Positions 26,055 through 38,031 are shown, counted from the first letter of the stretch. The stretch: DNA of 64,000 nt from Mimachlamys varia (GCA_947623455.1 OX392541.1:6214701-6278700); one strand, 5' to 3'. Numbers and translations are program-made. Notes: generated from the sequence alone by a model not told the origin.

Positions 26055-26832
26055 AGGCCAGTGAAGCAAGCCCTCGTCTAGATGAGGCAAGTAGAGCTAG
26101 TCCCCGTCTACATGAGGCCAGTAGAGCTAGCCCACGTATAGATGAGGCCAGTGCAGCTAACCCCGTATAGATGAGGCCAGTGGAGCTAGCCCCCATCTAG
26201 ATGAGGCCAGTAGAGCTAGCCCCTTCTAGATGAGGCCAGTAGAGCTAGCCCCGTCTAGATGAGGCCAGTGGAGCTAGCCCCCGTCTAGATGAGGCCATTA
26301 GAGCTAGCCCCCGTCTAGATGAGGCCAGTGGAGCTAGCCCCCGTCTAGATGAGGCCAGTGGAGCTAGCCCCCGTCTAGATGAGGCCATTAGAGCTAGCCC
26401 CCGTCTAGATGAGGCCAGTGGAGCTAGCCCCCGTCTAGATGAGGCCAGTAGAGCTAGTCCCCGTCTAGATGAGGCCAGTGCAGCTAGCCCCCGTCTAGAT
26501 GAGGCCATTAGAGCTAGCCCCCGTCTAAATGAGGCTAGCGGAGCTAGCACCCGTCTAGATGAGGCCAATAAAGCTAGCCCCCGTCTAGATGAGGTCAGTA
26601 GAGCTAGCCCCCGTCTAGATGAGGTCAGTAGAGCTACCCCGTCTAGATGAGGCCAGTGCAGCTAGCCCCCGTCTAGATGAGGTCAGTAGAGCTAGCCCCG
26701 TCTAGATGAGGCCAGTAGAGCTAGCCCCGTCTAGATGAGGCCAGTAGAGCTAGCCCCCGTCTAGATGAGGCCAATGGAGCTAGCCCCCGTCTGGATAAGG
26801 CCAGTGGAGCTAGCCCCGTCTAGATGAGGCAA
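26055..26832. repeat. 30-bp minisatellite, right block
   Basis: More of the same array after the solo LTR. These units are the most uniform of the three blocks, with repeated GAGGCCATTAGAGC variants spaced about 120 bp, which suggests recent local amplification. Confidence 0.93.
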
Positions 26833-26903
26833 GTCAATATTGCTGCATTAGAGAGACCACCAAAGTAGCTTCAAATCGAAATGTATGGGTTAATAAAGAA
26901 GCT
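26833..26903. repeat. Second copy of the array's left flank
   Basis: GTCAATATTGCTGCATTAG through ATGTATGGGTT and AGAAGCTAGC copies the unique sequence that precedes the array at 16529-16600, with a few differences. The array edge with its flank has therefore been duplicated. Confidence 0.85.
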
Positions 26904-27270
26904 AGCCCCGTCTAGATGAGGCCAGTACAGCTAGCCTCCGTCTAGATGAGATTAATGGAGCTAGCCCCCGTCTAGATGAGGCCAGTAGAGCTATCCCCCT
27001 TCTAGATGAGGCCAGTAGAGCTAGCCCCTTCTAGATGAGGCCAGTGCAGCTAACCCCGTATAGATGAGGCCAGTAGAGCTTGCCTCCCGTCTAGATGAGG
27101 CCAGTGGAGCTAGCCCCCGTCTAGATGAGGCCAGTGGAGATAGCCCCCGTATAGATGAGGCCTGTAGAGCTAGCCCCCGTCTAGATGAAGCCAGTAGAGC
27201 TATCCCCCTTCTAGATAAGGTCAGTAGAGCTACATTTAACCCCCGTCTAGATGAGGCCAGTAGAACTAGG
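26904..27270. repeat. 30-bp minisatellite, terminal block
   Basis: About 12 further units after the duplicated flank, ending with irregular spacing (TACATTTAACCCC near 27231). Confidence 0.9.
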
Positions 27271-27391
27271 GCGTTATAACATGTGATTTATACAAAACTG
27301 TAGACCCTTAACATTACTCACTACTGACTATAAAATTGCTTCTTCTGCAAAAGCAAATTAATTTTAAAATGTACTACCTTCAATTTTAGAT

Positions 27392-27877
27392 AATACACAG
27401 AAAGGCTTTATGAGAAATAGATTTATTTGTGAAAATGCAAGATTAGAATATGATATAATGCACGAATCGGAAGAAAAAAACAATGTCTGGTTTATTGCTC
27501 CTTGTTGACTTGAAAAGGCATTCGATTCGATAGAATGGGCTTTTATTCATAGATCTCTAAAATCTTTCAATTTTGGCGAATCTTTAATAAAGTGGATACA
27601 TATTTAATATCATAATGCAAAAAGCCAAATTATTAGCAATTGATATATTTCTTTCTTTTTTGATGTACAACGTGGATGTAGACAAGTGGTCCCATTTCGC
27701 CATATCTATTCCTAATAGGTGTTGAAATTTTAGCAATACAACTGAAAAAAATATGAAATTATAAAAGGTGTTCATATAAACAATAGAGGATATTTGCTTG
27801 GTCAATATGCAGATGATGCCTTTCTATTCTTGGATGATTCTTCAAAGTCCCTATCAAATACTATAACTGAGTTCAAT
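27392..27877 (+). pseudogene. LINE reverse transcriptase fragment, first part
   Basis: Conceptual translation gives RT motifs of a non-LTR retrotransposon in order: QKGFMRNRFICENARL, an LEKAFDSIEW block (the first catalytic Asp), FNFGESLIKWI, a DVQRGCRQ block, and GQYADDAFLFLDDSS carrying the YADD active site. Several stops and frame changes are present, so it is dead. The sequence stops mid-domain at 27877, where a 2216-bp element has inserted; the frame family resumes at 30094. The 5' end (endonuclease, ORF1) is absent, the usual 5' truncation of LINE copies. The WIG and CTFC...H motifs in the later parts resemble L1/Tx1-like or related clades; the clade is not certain. Confidence 0.85.
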
Positions 27878-30093
27878 CAGGGACGTATATGTGAGAGGGA
27901 TAGGTCACTGTCTCTATCTGCTTGTAAATATCTAGCGAGATGAATTCACAGTTACCTCCCCTGATTTTAGCGCCCTCTAGCGTTTACCGCATGGCTTCCA
28001 CGCCGCTTCGATGATCGAAGAAATTGCCGTGGAAACAGACCACTTGAAGTAAGTATTGCACCATCATTACGGTTCACTGTTGATACAAGTTGTTTAAACA
28101 ACATCTTATTAACAATTGTTTCAGTATGGATGGCGTTGACGCCTGTGAGTTTGGTCATATTTTCGTTTCTCTCGCAGTCATGGAGATGGAGATCCAAAAA
28201 ATGGCCGCCCGGTCATGAATGGATATAACACGGGTCTTTGAAATACCTGCTCTGGTTGAAACCGATTATCTCAATAACTACTCGACCAATCGATTTAATT
28301 TCTGAACCATTTTAAAGCTGAGTGTTTTTCACATGTATTACTACATGTTTGTGACAAATGTGTATGGTAGAAACTAGTTAAATACTTCACAGATGATTGT
28401 CAATTTTACAACATGGCCGCCCACTCGTGAATGGAAATAACACGGGTCTTTGAAATACCTGCTCCGGTTGAAACCGATTATCTCAATAACTACTCGACCA
28501 ATCGATTTAATTATTGAATCATTTTAAAGCTGAGTGTTTTTCACATGTATTACTACATGTTTGTGACAAATGTGTATGGTAGAAACTAGTTAAATACTTC
28601 ACAGATGATTGTCAATTTTACAACATGGCCGCACAGCCTCTGTAATGAACGTAGGCTACATATGTAGAGTACATGTATATATAGGCCTATACAGTCCCTG
28701 TAACTTACATGTATTTGGGGCAGTACAGCTCCTGTAAAACTTAACATGTACTGGTAAATTGTGCATCTGTGTAATGTATGTACAGTCCCTGCTATATGCA
28801 TGCAAAAGGACACTTGCTAAATACTGGGGCACATGCTGTCTTGTAGTCTCATTATAGAATAGAAGATCGACAAAAAAAAGAACATAATGCACATGTCATG
28901 TATAGTGGAGCACCTGTTAGATATTTGTACTACTGGGTATCATTGTCATCAACAATTATGATTTTAAGATTATGTGTATCAATATGAGTTATCTATTGTA
29001 ATGAGAGTCTAAACATTGATATGATGAAATGATTAGTAGACATTAAACTTTAACTTGATCTATTGATGTATTTTCAGGTATGTGACCCAGGCAGATTCAG
29101 GAACCTTCCAATCATTTAAATCTCCAGCATCTGTATGTTGTCGCTGCTTGTGACTAAAAGACATATTCAGTGAAGTGCGAGAATTATGACTATCATATTT
29201 CGAATGTATTTGAGAAAATTAAAATTATAGATATATAGATTCTGTTTGTGTTATTTTTTTATAAAATTAACCTGATCATATCATGCAGCCTTTCGTATAA
29301 ATTCCTGAACATGAATGTACCATCAACAAGGATACGGATATTAATTAAAATAACTTTGCACGAGTTAATGTAATAATTTGGACCGTATATAAAACTGAAG
29401 GAAGCAAAAAATGATACAATCTGCCTAAACAGTGATTTATATATAAACATGGTCTCCTCAGTTAGATTACCGGTATGTATAAAAACCATATAGCACACAA
29501 AGATTGACACCATGTCTGTTGAACAACATTAACCACCCTGTTTAAACTTTGCTCAGAAAAAAAATAAACCAAAAAAGATTTTTTTTCAAAAACTCATTTT
29601 TATAACTTGGATATTTATAATTAACGGGAAGCTATCTTGGATTTTGAGTGAATTGTTTATGATCGATAATTCAAGAACAGTTCTAGTTACTGGGTGGATC
29701 TTTCTCAGAATCTAAATCTAGTACAAAGACATGAATTCCGAATCATTTGCCGTGGTAGACAAGTCGAGAATCGGACTTTAATGATGATTCAAAACTACAT
29801 CTACCAGACAGTAATATACCTAGACACAGTGGCAACAATAATCATTCAACATCATAAATGAAGACCTACTAATTCACAACCTAATCATATATACCCAGTA
29901 TGAAATGATAAACGCAATCAACACACGAGTGTTGACATGATAGCGGAAGTAATCTGTTGAGCTACAGCGAAAACGCACACTGGGGGAAAACCGCTGTCGC
30001 TAACTTCACGGTTCGGTGCACAAGTACAAAAGCTCTCGCTAGACCATCGCCCAAATGGATCAGTGACCTATCCCTCTCACATATACGTCCCTG
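27878..30093. mobile_element. 2216-bp non-autonomous element, CAGGGAC ends, 7-bp TSD
   Basis: Perfect 33-bp inverted ends (27878-27910 and 30061-30093), starting CAGGGACGTATATGTGAGAG, flanked by exact GTTCAAT (27871-27877 and 30094-30100). It sits in the LINE just after the YADD motif, and removal rejoins the LINE. No reading frame above about 85 codons, so no transposase. Contains a 212-bp direct duplication at 28201-28624. Its end sequence is the same as that of the 16-36-bp palindromic insertions elsewhere in the window. The superfamily is unknown; 7-bp duplications occur in few groups (P-like, Dada). Confidence 0.85.
28201..28624. repeat. 212-bp direct tandem duplication
   Basis: Two near-identical 212-bp copies start with ATGGCCGCCC at 28201 and 28413; a third partial start lies at 28625. 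Copies differ at only a handful of positions (for example CTCTGG/CTCCGG), so the duplication is recent. Confidence 0.9.
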
Positions 30094-30291
30094 GTTCAAT
30101 ACATGTTCTACTATGGTCTAGACTTAAATTAAACATTAATAAGTGTCGATTGATATGGATTGGAAACAAAAAATATTCTGAATAAATTTTATGTCCTGAA
30201 CATAAATTTGACTGGTCTGCAAAACAAGTCAAACTTCTTGGCATAGAATTGTCTTTAAGGTTATTTGAAATCATTTAATTAACTTTTAAAG
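30094..30291 (+). pseudogene. LINE reverse transcriptase fragment, second part
   Basis: Resumes after the 2.2-kb insertion: GLDLN, then INKCRLIWIGNKKYSE and FDWSAKQVKLLGIELSL, the RT thumb segment (W-I-G...LLGI) that follows YADD in LINEs. Ends at TTTAAAG (30285-30291), the first copy of the duplication made by the next insertion. Confidence 0.8.
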
Positions 30292-30747
30292 GGTTTTGGC
30301 CACGATTTTGAAAATCTTTAAAAAGTTATGAAACTTGTAGTACATTTCAATAAATACTAATAATAATAACGAGCATTCGATTGTGTCCCGGCATCTAGAT
30401 ATTGACAGTCAAAGTTGACCGCTCCCGACTGGCGAAAATTTTAATGAGCTGACCGGTCACGTGGTACCTGTGACACAACTGATCGACTCAGGTAAACTGA
30501 TCAGTGGTACATTTACGAGGAAAGTTTGGTAGAAAAACACCTATTGATTTCGACATGTAAGTCGATCTTGATTGTTGTTTAATTCTATTGATTAACGAAT
30601 AAAATACCTTGAAAAAAATATGGATATGTAATTGTGAACTTAAGAAAGGAAATAGGAAATGTCATTTAAAAACATCGTGTTGTGAGTGTATATTACACAT
30701 CCACCGTATCCTGTCAATAATGCTTCTACAAAGGACCACGGAATTAG

Positions 30748-30773
30748 CAGGGACGTATATGTATACATACCTG
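30748..30773. mobile_element. 26-bp palindromic insertion, CAGGGAC type, 7-bp TSD
   Basis: CAGGGACGTATATG joined to an inverted tip ending CATACCTG; exact GAATTAG at 30741-30747 and 30774-30780. Confidence 0.82.
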
Positions 30774-32046
30774 GAATTAGTAAAGCCTGTGAAAGGACTA
30801 TATGATTTTTACAGACAAGTTACAAATTGGTTTTATAGATAGTATATGAAAACAGTAGCAACAGACACGCAGAGAGTGGTTGTGAGTACATGTATATTAC
30901 GGACGGAGCCATTTTCTTGAAATAGCAGGGTTTTTTTTCAAATGTTTGATTGTATAGACTTTATTAAGCTGCAATTGAATTAAAACAGCATACAGTGCTG
31001 AATTATGAATATGTGTTCCAAGTTATACCCACAACATGTAAAATTCGCAAGCATCAAATCTCCCATGATTGGATATATAGTGTCCGGTAATATACTCCGT
31101 GTTTGATCTTGGTGATTTTGAAATCATGTGATTTGCTAATACAAACTGTTTACGCTGTACAATCAAAATTTTTCGTTAATACTTCAGAAGTTTTATATTT
31201 TATGACTATGATTTGTGGAGATGAAGTAAATAAAGACACGGCGAGTTAATGTTAAGTGTCCGGCAAACCCCCCAACCACTCTACAACATATACTGTACAA
31301 GTATATGGTAGTAGTACAGCACGTACATATGGAATGCAAAAAAAATCGTTCAATTTTTTGAACTGTGCACGTAAACAAACAATTTCTGCCTGATATCAAT
31401 AAAGCAGACACTGTCACAAACAGATGTGAAAACATGAGTCTGAATAATTTGTGTTAAATTGAAATATTGTTTAAAAATTTGACTGAAATCGGTTTGCAAA
31501 AATAAAAGGCTCTTCCCGACTTTTTTTATTTCATTTAATTCGGTAACACACCAGTCTATTTGTGTGGAATAATTAAATATTTTCCAAGGATAAAGTCTGT
31601 GGTCATGATTAAAACAAATAAGATACGCTAATGATTATTGAAACATTTTTTGAAAATTGTGCTCCTACGATTGCTGCATACGTTTTTTACAAAATCTCTT
31701 AGTCATCCAGTTTTGGGTTGAAGTGGTTGCAGTAAGAAATAATTACTCTAAATCCTAGTACAGAAAAATACTGTGCCATATTCTTGGAATTGTACAAGAA
31801 CAGACACATGATTCTAGATATACGTGAAATTCAAACGCGATAAATAAATGAATTTTGTTAGGCTCACTTTTGTTGGTGATATTTATTTCAACTAGGACTC
31901 GATTCATTAGACGAGTTTAAATCTTGTTTTTCATACAGTTTTCATAAACAAGATCTGGATAAATTTGGGTTTATATCTGAAAGTAGAAGTGTGTCACATT
32001 TACGGATCTAAATTCTTGGATCCGCCCTGAATGTATATCATAAATC

Positions 32047-32074
32047 CAGGGACACATATACATGTACGTTCCTG
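32047..32074. mobile_element. 28-bp palindromic insertion, CAGGGAC type, 7-bp TSD
   Basis: Starts CAGGGACACATATA and ends TGTACGTTCCTG; exact ATAAATC at 32040-32046 and 32075-32081. Confidence 0.8.
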
Positions 32075-33018
32075 ATAAATCAAATAGCCAAATGTTTATG
32101 TTGATGTTTTAAAATATGCAATAACTTAAAAAAAACGTCATAGTATCAGCATCACCATTTTTACAAAAATAATAAAACTTGAAAAATTTAAAAATTTCAG
32201 AACATCGTATATATGTGATACAAATATAGTTTAACCTTATTAACAGTGTCAAGTTTTGCCAAGATTACTAGCCTAATGTTAAATACTGATAAAATATTGT
32301 TAGATTATGTTGAAAACTCCTTTAATCATTTTTAAAAAATAGTTTTTCTTCAAACACCGGGGACGGCTACGGATAAAAATAATTGTGCCGGTGTATATTG
32401 CTATTTAGAGGATCGGTAATTATATTAGCATGAATGCCCTTCAAATTCACTGGTCATAACATTCACACCTATTGGTAATTACAGGGTAATTAGTACACCA
32501 GCCACAACTCACAGGTAGGTGAATGCAAATGCCCCTTGGCTAGTATATGTATGACAGGTTAAGGCTACAGGTAATTTACATAGCTGTAAAATCAGTTTGT
32601 GTAAATTGTATCACTGTCTCTAAGCTTGGAGTTGCTGAGACGTCACGGACTAGATTCGAATTGAATACAGTTTATCTAAAAATCGGAATTAGATAAGTTT
32701 AACCATAACATGTATAGGTTGCTGTCATTACTTGCACCAAAAAATAAGATAAAAGTCAATCTTTACACTCACAGATAATACATAAATATGTAATAGGCGT
32801 GTACAGGTATCGGATACGTTGTGCCTCAATGACGTCACACATCACGTGACCTAGAATCCCGGTCAAAATATGCATATTCACTAGGCTCATAGAAATGGGA
32901 CGTCACCTAGCTTGTCTATTTTCCCAACACCGAGGGAGACGGGGAATCGGTCACTACACGTATCGTTGCATCAAATGAGATCAAAATATGAAATTATGAA
33001 AAATCGTGGCCAAAATCC

Positions 33019-34860
33019 TTTAAAGAAAAGCTATCAAAAACACGGACTTAGATAGCAACTAATCTAAGTCCGTGATCAAAAATAAGGAAATTACTAGTAA
33101 TGTGGTCTAAACGAAATTTGACTCTTTTAGGAAAAATCACAGTTGTTAAAACACTTGCACATTACACATTTACTGTATTCACTTCCAAACCCAGGTGAAA
33201 ATTGCTAAGTGATATTAATTCAGTTTTCTATAGATTCATAGGGGGATACAAACCAGACAAAATCAAACAGGACACAATGATTCTTGAATATATATAAGGG
33301 GGTTTAAAGATGATAAATATTGAACGTTTTATATCTGGAAATTAAGTGGGTGAAAAGGTTTTGTAAATAACATGGGATGGGGTCTGGCAAAGTTTAGCAA
33401 AATTAAACTTTAGTAAATTTGGTGGGGAAAGATAATGGAATCTGAAAAAAGCAAAACTGGAGGAAATAGCGAAAAATATAAATAATGCTTTCTGGAAAGA
33501 TGTTGTTTTAGCATGGAAAGAGTATAAAGATGATGATAATGAAATATCCAGTTTTCTTGGTGATGATATTTTGAATTATATACCATTTTCAAGTTTCAAA
33601 CAGTTTATTTCCAAAGGAATGGGGTGAAGATGGTTAAGGACTTGTAAGATAATGATTATCAGTTTATATCATTCAATGAAATTAATACTAGATGTTAGAA
33701 ATTGATTTTTTTACAATACTTTGCACCAATAAACAATAGCTCAAGAGAAAATATAAATATCATTACAACGACCATTCTTGAACAATCAACCAGAAAATAA
33801 TATTCTTTTAAGAAGACTTTGTCAAACTAAGGATCTAAGGTATGTTTATAAGGCAATAGTTGCCAACTACAAACATTTTCCAGTTGAAAGGCAGGAAAAA
33901 TGGAAATGGAACAAAAAGTTAAATACAAATTAATTTTAATGATGATATAGGTTGGGGGAAAATATTCAACAAGCTTTCTGGTGACAAGGACTCAAAATGT
34001 AAAAATCTACAATTTAAGATTCTTCATAGAATATTAACAACGAATAGTTTTCTTTACAAATTAATGTGAAGGATGAGGATTTATTTACTTTTTGTAGGGA
34101 TGCACCAGAAACAATAGAACACTTATTTTTGACTGTGTAAAAATAAATAAATTATGGAAGGATTTAATAACTTTGGTGATCTCAAGAATGACCTAAATAA
34201 CAACAATTTAATTATTGATGAAATTAATATCAATGATGTGTCATTTTATTGTGAAAAGGGTTCTCCTATTATAAACTGCTAAATACTAATTATTAAATGT
34301 TATATCTATATGTCGGTTTAAAAACATTCAACCATCCTTCAACGGTGGCAAAAGTCGAATTATGCAACAACAACACGTTGAAAAATGTATGTGTATAACA
34401 AATAATACATTGGATATATTTAACCAAAAATGGTCCCTCTTTGACATTTGAGGAAACAACAATATCAAAACTTTGTATATTTGGGTAATTATAAACTCTT
34501 TAACAACCCTGAAATAATAGAAAATAATGAAGAGCAATTGTTGATATGTAAGTAAATGACAAGTGTACATGTGTATTGTATGCCTGGCTGATCATATATG
34601 TACATGTTTTTGTTTTTGATGAGTACTAAGCTTTTTTCATGTGTATGTAGAAATTACATGGTATGTATTGTAACAGAATAAATGTATGAACAATTGTTAA
34701 TGCCTTATCATGAATATTGTATGCAATTTGTATACTATGAGGCATGCAAGGGTGTGTGTTGTGTACAATGTTATAGCAGTTGGTACCCGTATGTGCATGT
34801 ATGTGTGTACAGTTATGTGAAGTATGTTTGACTCTTGTAATAGTTTTTTGTTATCTCAAA
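33019..34860 (+). pseudogene. LINE fragment, C-terminal part
   Basis: Continues the same LINE: KLSK-[insertion]-IRKLLVMWSKRNLTLLGK, then ITVVKTLA, SDINSVFYRFIGG, and an FCRDAPETIEHLFL block, the C-terminal zinc-knuckle-like region (C..C...H) seen in L1/Tx1-type LINEs. Frame changes and stops are frequent after 33300. The LINE tail ends around 34860, where the sequence turns to simple AT-rich DNA. Confidence 0.75.
33041..33074. mobile_element. 34-bp palindromic insertion, CACGGAC type, inside the LINE
   Basis: Arms CACGGACTTAGAT around 6-8 bp, flanked by exact 8-bp ATCAAAAA (33033-33040 and 33075-33082). Deleting it with one flank restores an uninterrupted LINE reading frame (KLSKIRKLL), which shows directly that it was inserted. 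Confidence 0.88.
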
Positions 34861-37107
34861 TTAAAGAAACATAGTGAATTATATGTAGTTTAATTTCACA
34901 TCATGATCGACTGTGCACTGTGTTGGGTTGTCTATGTATTAAAGTTTAGATTGATCAGTACTTTCACATTGTATATTTCATTTCTCCAGCTTTTTTTCTT
35001 CTTGAATAATTCAAGAATGTCATTGTTTGTACAAGATGTCAGAACAAAAGTTAACTTTAACAATTTAATATTGCTTTTCATGTTAGAAGGTCAAAGATCA
35101 AAGTCACTGCTATTATATATATAAGAAATGTCAGACACAATTTTTCATGCGATGGATTGAGTTTTCTTAGACAACTTTATCTACAATTCTAGTTGATCTA
35201 AAAAATTGAAAAATGCCTGACTAAAATATATATGTTTTATTATTGGAATGAAAGAGAATGAAAGAATAAATGATTTGAAGTTCGAAAGAAAAAATGCAAG
35301 AGGAAGAGTGAATGAAGGGAAAGAGACCACCTGTGTGGGGTTACATCATGTAAGTTGGATGATTCCAGGGCACCCCAACCCTCTCAAAACAAAAGCCGGG
35401 GAATTATAACATCTTTCTGAAACTGAAAAAAACAGAGGGTGTGCTATCGGATGTTATTTTATACTTCCGCTACTTGTTGTTTTCAATAACTGGGTATCCA
35501 ACACAGGTTTAAGGTGATATATAAAAGAATAATTAATAAAGACAATTTAAATTGTCCATATAACACGTCCTTACTGTCCCATCGGCTATCGCTGAATATC
35601 AGTAAGTACATGTATGAAGGGAAATCATCTTAGTCTGTTTCATCAAACCCAGGAAATATGTGTGTACTACAGTTGTGGTATCGCACTACGTTACACGATG
35701 TGCGGTGTGCGCACGATGGGTGAACGGTGTGCGCACGATGGGTGAACGAGGCGATCCTTGGCGATTGTTTTCATCGCACATGTGGGCGCACGCGATAAAC
35801 TAGCATTGTGAGATGACAGTCGTGGTTGATGTAAAATGAGAAATGGCTTAACAATTTATACGGTCTACTGCTAGTTGTTTTAAGCTTATTTCTATAGTTT
35901 ATATACATATATAAGGTGATCTTTCTATTTAAATTGATCTGAAAATTAGAAATGGACTTTTTGTAGTTTTTTGAAACAAACCAAATATACACTATGAACT
36001 TCAACACAAATTAACATGTTCTCATTCAGGTAAACATTGCCAGCTTTTACCAAGTTATACCTGCATATAGACCATATATCTATACATATCTGGCCCGGGG
36101 CACCCACATAAATTGTCTAGGTGTGAAAACACAGGTGATTGGAAGGGATGGGGTACAAATAACAACATTGCTATTTATAAGTGACGATTTCTGTTTCCAT
36201 AACGGTCACACGTCAGCCACATCATTATCAGACGCGGCGTCGCCACAGGACAAGCAATATTCCGGCATGCTATTTTTATTTACCTGTTCTGTTACCTGGG
36301 AGCTAAACCAGCTCTTGACTGTCTCATGGTCATTGTAATACAGTTTACTGTATATTGTACAATTAACAATGGTGCGAATTTACTTAGTGTTTCGACCAGA
36401 GGGTTCTGTATTTTTTTCCCGTAATATGTATCGACTAATTATACCTAATCATGCGTGTGTGTGATCGCACACATGAACGCATGATCTTTAGATCACCAAG
36501 TTGCGCGCATGTGTGCACGATGCATGTACGATGCACACACGCAAATTTTTGTGCGTTGTGAGTTACCACAACGTATCTTTTGATGTGTTGTCATGTAGAA
36601 ACTTTCTACGGGTTACTCTGTGTATCTCCAGGAAAATTACTAAAAGCAGCTTGAGTTGCCTCCCTTTATACCACTGAAAAAGTTTATCACTGTGATCAGG
36701 GACGTATATCTCGCGTATATACGTCCCTGCTGTGATGAGCTACATGTAGTATTAAAATGCATTTGAGAAATTATTGATAGAAGTGTGAGATAAAACTGTG
36801 TTCTGTGACTGATTTGTCATTAAAGAAGTTTTAATTGATGTTTTCAAGGACCATATATACCATGTATATGTTTATCTTGTCTTGATCAAAAATATTACAA
36901 AATCGACTTATAGAAAAAGAAGTGAAAAATAGTTTGATACGGAATTATTTTGTCAATAGGTGACCGTTTCAAATCTGAATCTTAGTCTAAACATGAACGA
37001 CCCTTCGGCCTGAATAAATCAAGTTCTACTACCGAATCGTGTTAACTTTAAAACAAATCAGAGAATACCAAAGCGTCAACAAAACCAAAACAAATTTAGA
37101 ATTATAC
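34861..37107. other. AT-rich intergenic, no gene seen
   Basis: No reading frame with recognisable content. Contains a 21-bp tandem duplication of GTGTGCGCACGATGGGTGAAC near 35707, inverted GTTGTGGTA/TACCACAAC words at 35672 and 36564 with TG/CA-rich sequence between, and one palindromic mini-insertion at 36697. Confidence 0.5.
36697..36729. mobile_element. 33-bp palindromic insertion, CAGGGAC type, 7-bp TSD
   Basis: Arms CAGGGACGTATAT around a short CTCGCG-containing loop; exact CTGTGAT at 36690-36696 and 36730-36736. The clearest example of the type. Confidence 0.9.
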
Positions 37108-38031
37108 TTAAAGAGTAACTGTAGTGCAAATAGAAACTGAAATGATCAGACTTGTTGTGTCGGCATTAATACATTGTCGAAAACCGCATCGAAATCGGCC
37201 GACCGGTTACAAAGTTACGACGGTTGAAGTTTGTTTTTTTACCTGTTTTGCCACATGCTAATTTAGCGCACCGCGAACCGCTAAAAGTTGTGCACACGTA
37301 TTGGTGACGTCACAACGGGAACACAAGAAATTGGGTCCTATGTCTCTCTATATATAATAGTAATATGTACGTCTGGTTGATTAATGATTCAAAATGTATT
37401 ATACAATGAAATTAAGGGACGTACCATAATATGAGGGTCGGAAGAATAATCTGAAATCGTCATTGAAGTAACTTTATTTTGATTCTTTCATAAATATAGT
37501 GTTTATTGATTGTTCAAATTCATTTTAATGGACCCATATATATATGCGCTATCATATTGTAATACTCTGTGTCATTTATAATGTCAGTTATACATATCAT
37601 TTATCCAATGATTCAAGGGTGACTCTTATAATAATACCTTTGAATATTGTACATGTTAGTGTACATTATATTACGTAATCAGATTAGCGGGATAATCTAC
37701 CTGGTCATTTCGATAACTTCACACGTAACTTGTTACTCAGATAGCAAGTAATTAACATTGGATAGGGGGGGGGGCTATCAAAGTTAACTAAATTGTAATA
37801 GTTGAGTATGTTGCGGTTATTATCCCCTCTTTATCACTTCAAAATGTGTACTCTAAAACTGTAGTTACATATAGATCTCGACTGGAACATAGACTATCGA
37901 GTGCACATTTATCTTTTGAAAATCTCCGTAACCCACCGTCAACTCACATAGCATATGACACTTTTTTAATTTCGAGTTTGACTCTTCTATTCAACGAGAA
38001 AAGTTCTGTTGAAAACTTGCTTGATATGTCT

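Larger units (their letters stand above)
30292..33018. mobile_element. 2727-bp non-autonomous element, 7-bp TSD TTTAAAG
   Basis: Inverted ends begin GGTTTTGGCCACGATTTT on the left and mirror a right end that differs by one extra A. TTTAAAG flanks it at 30285-30291 and 33019-33025. Deleting the element plus one TTTAAAG keeps the LINE frame (EII, stop, LTFKEKLSK), which supports this choice of boundary even though TTTAAA is itself palindromic. No transposase frame. Carries two CAGGGAC-type mini-insertions (30748, 32047), so it is older than they are. Confidence 0.75.

Noticed and set aside
17498..26568. Open frames with GLALLASSRRG-type repeats
   Set aside because: Same cause in the second 30-bp array; start and stop positions simply follow unit variants.
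37414..37440. AAGGGACGTACC near 37412 as a mini-insertion
   Set aside because: No inverted partner nearby and no duplication.
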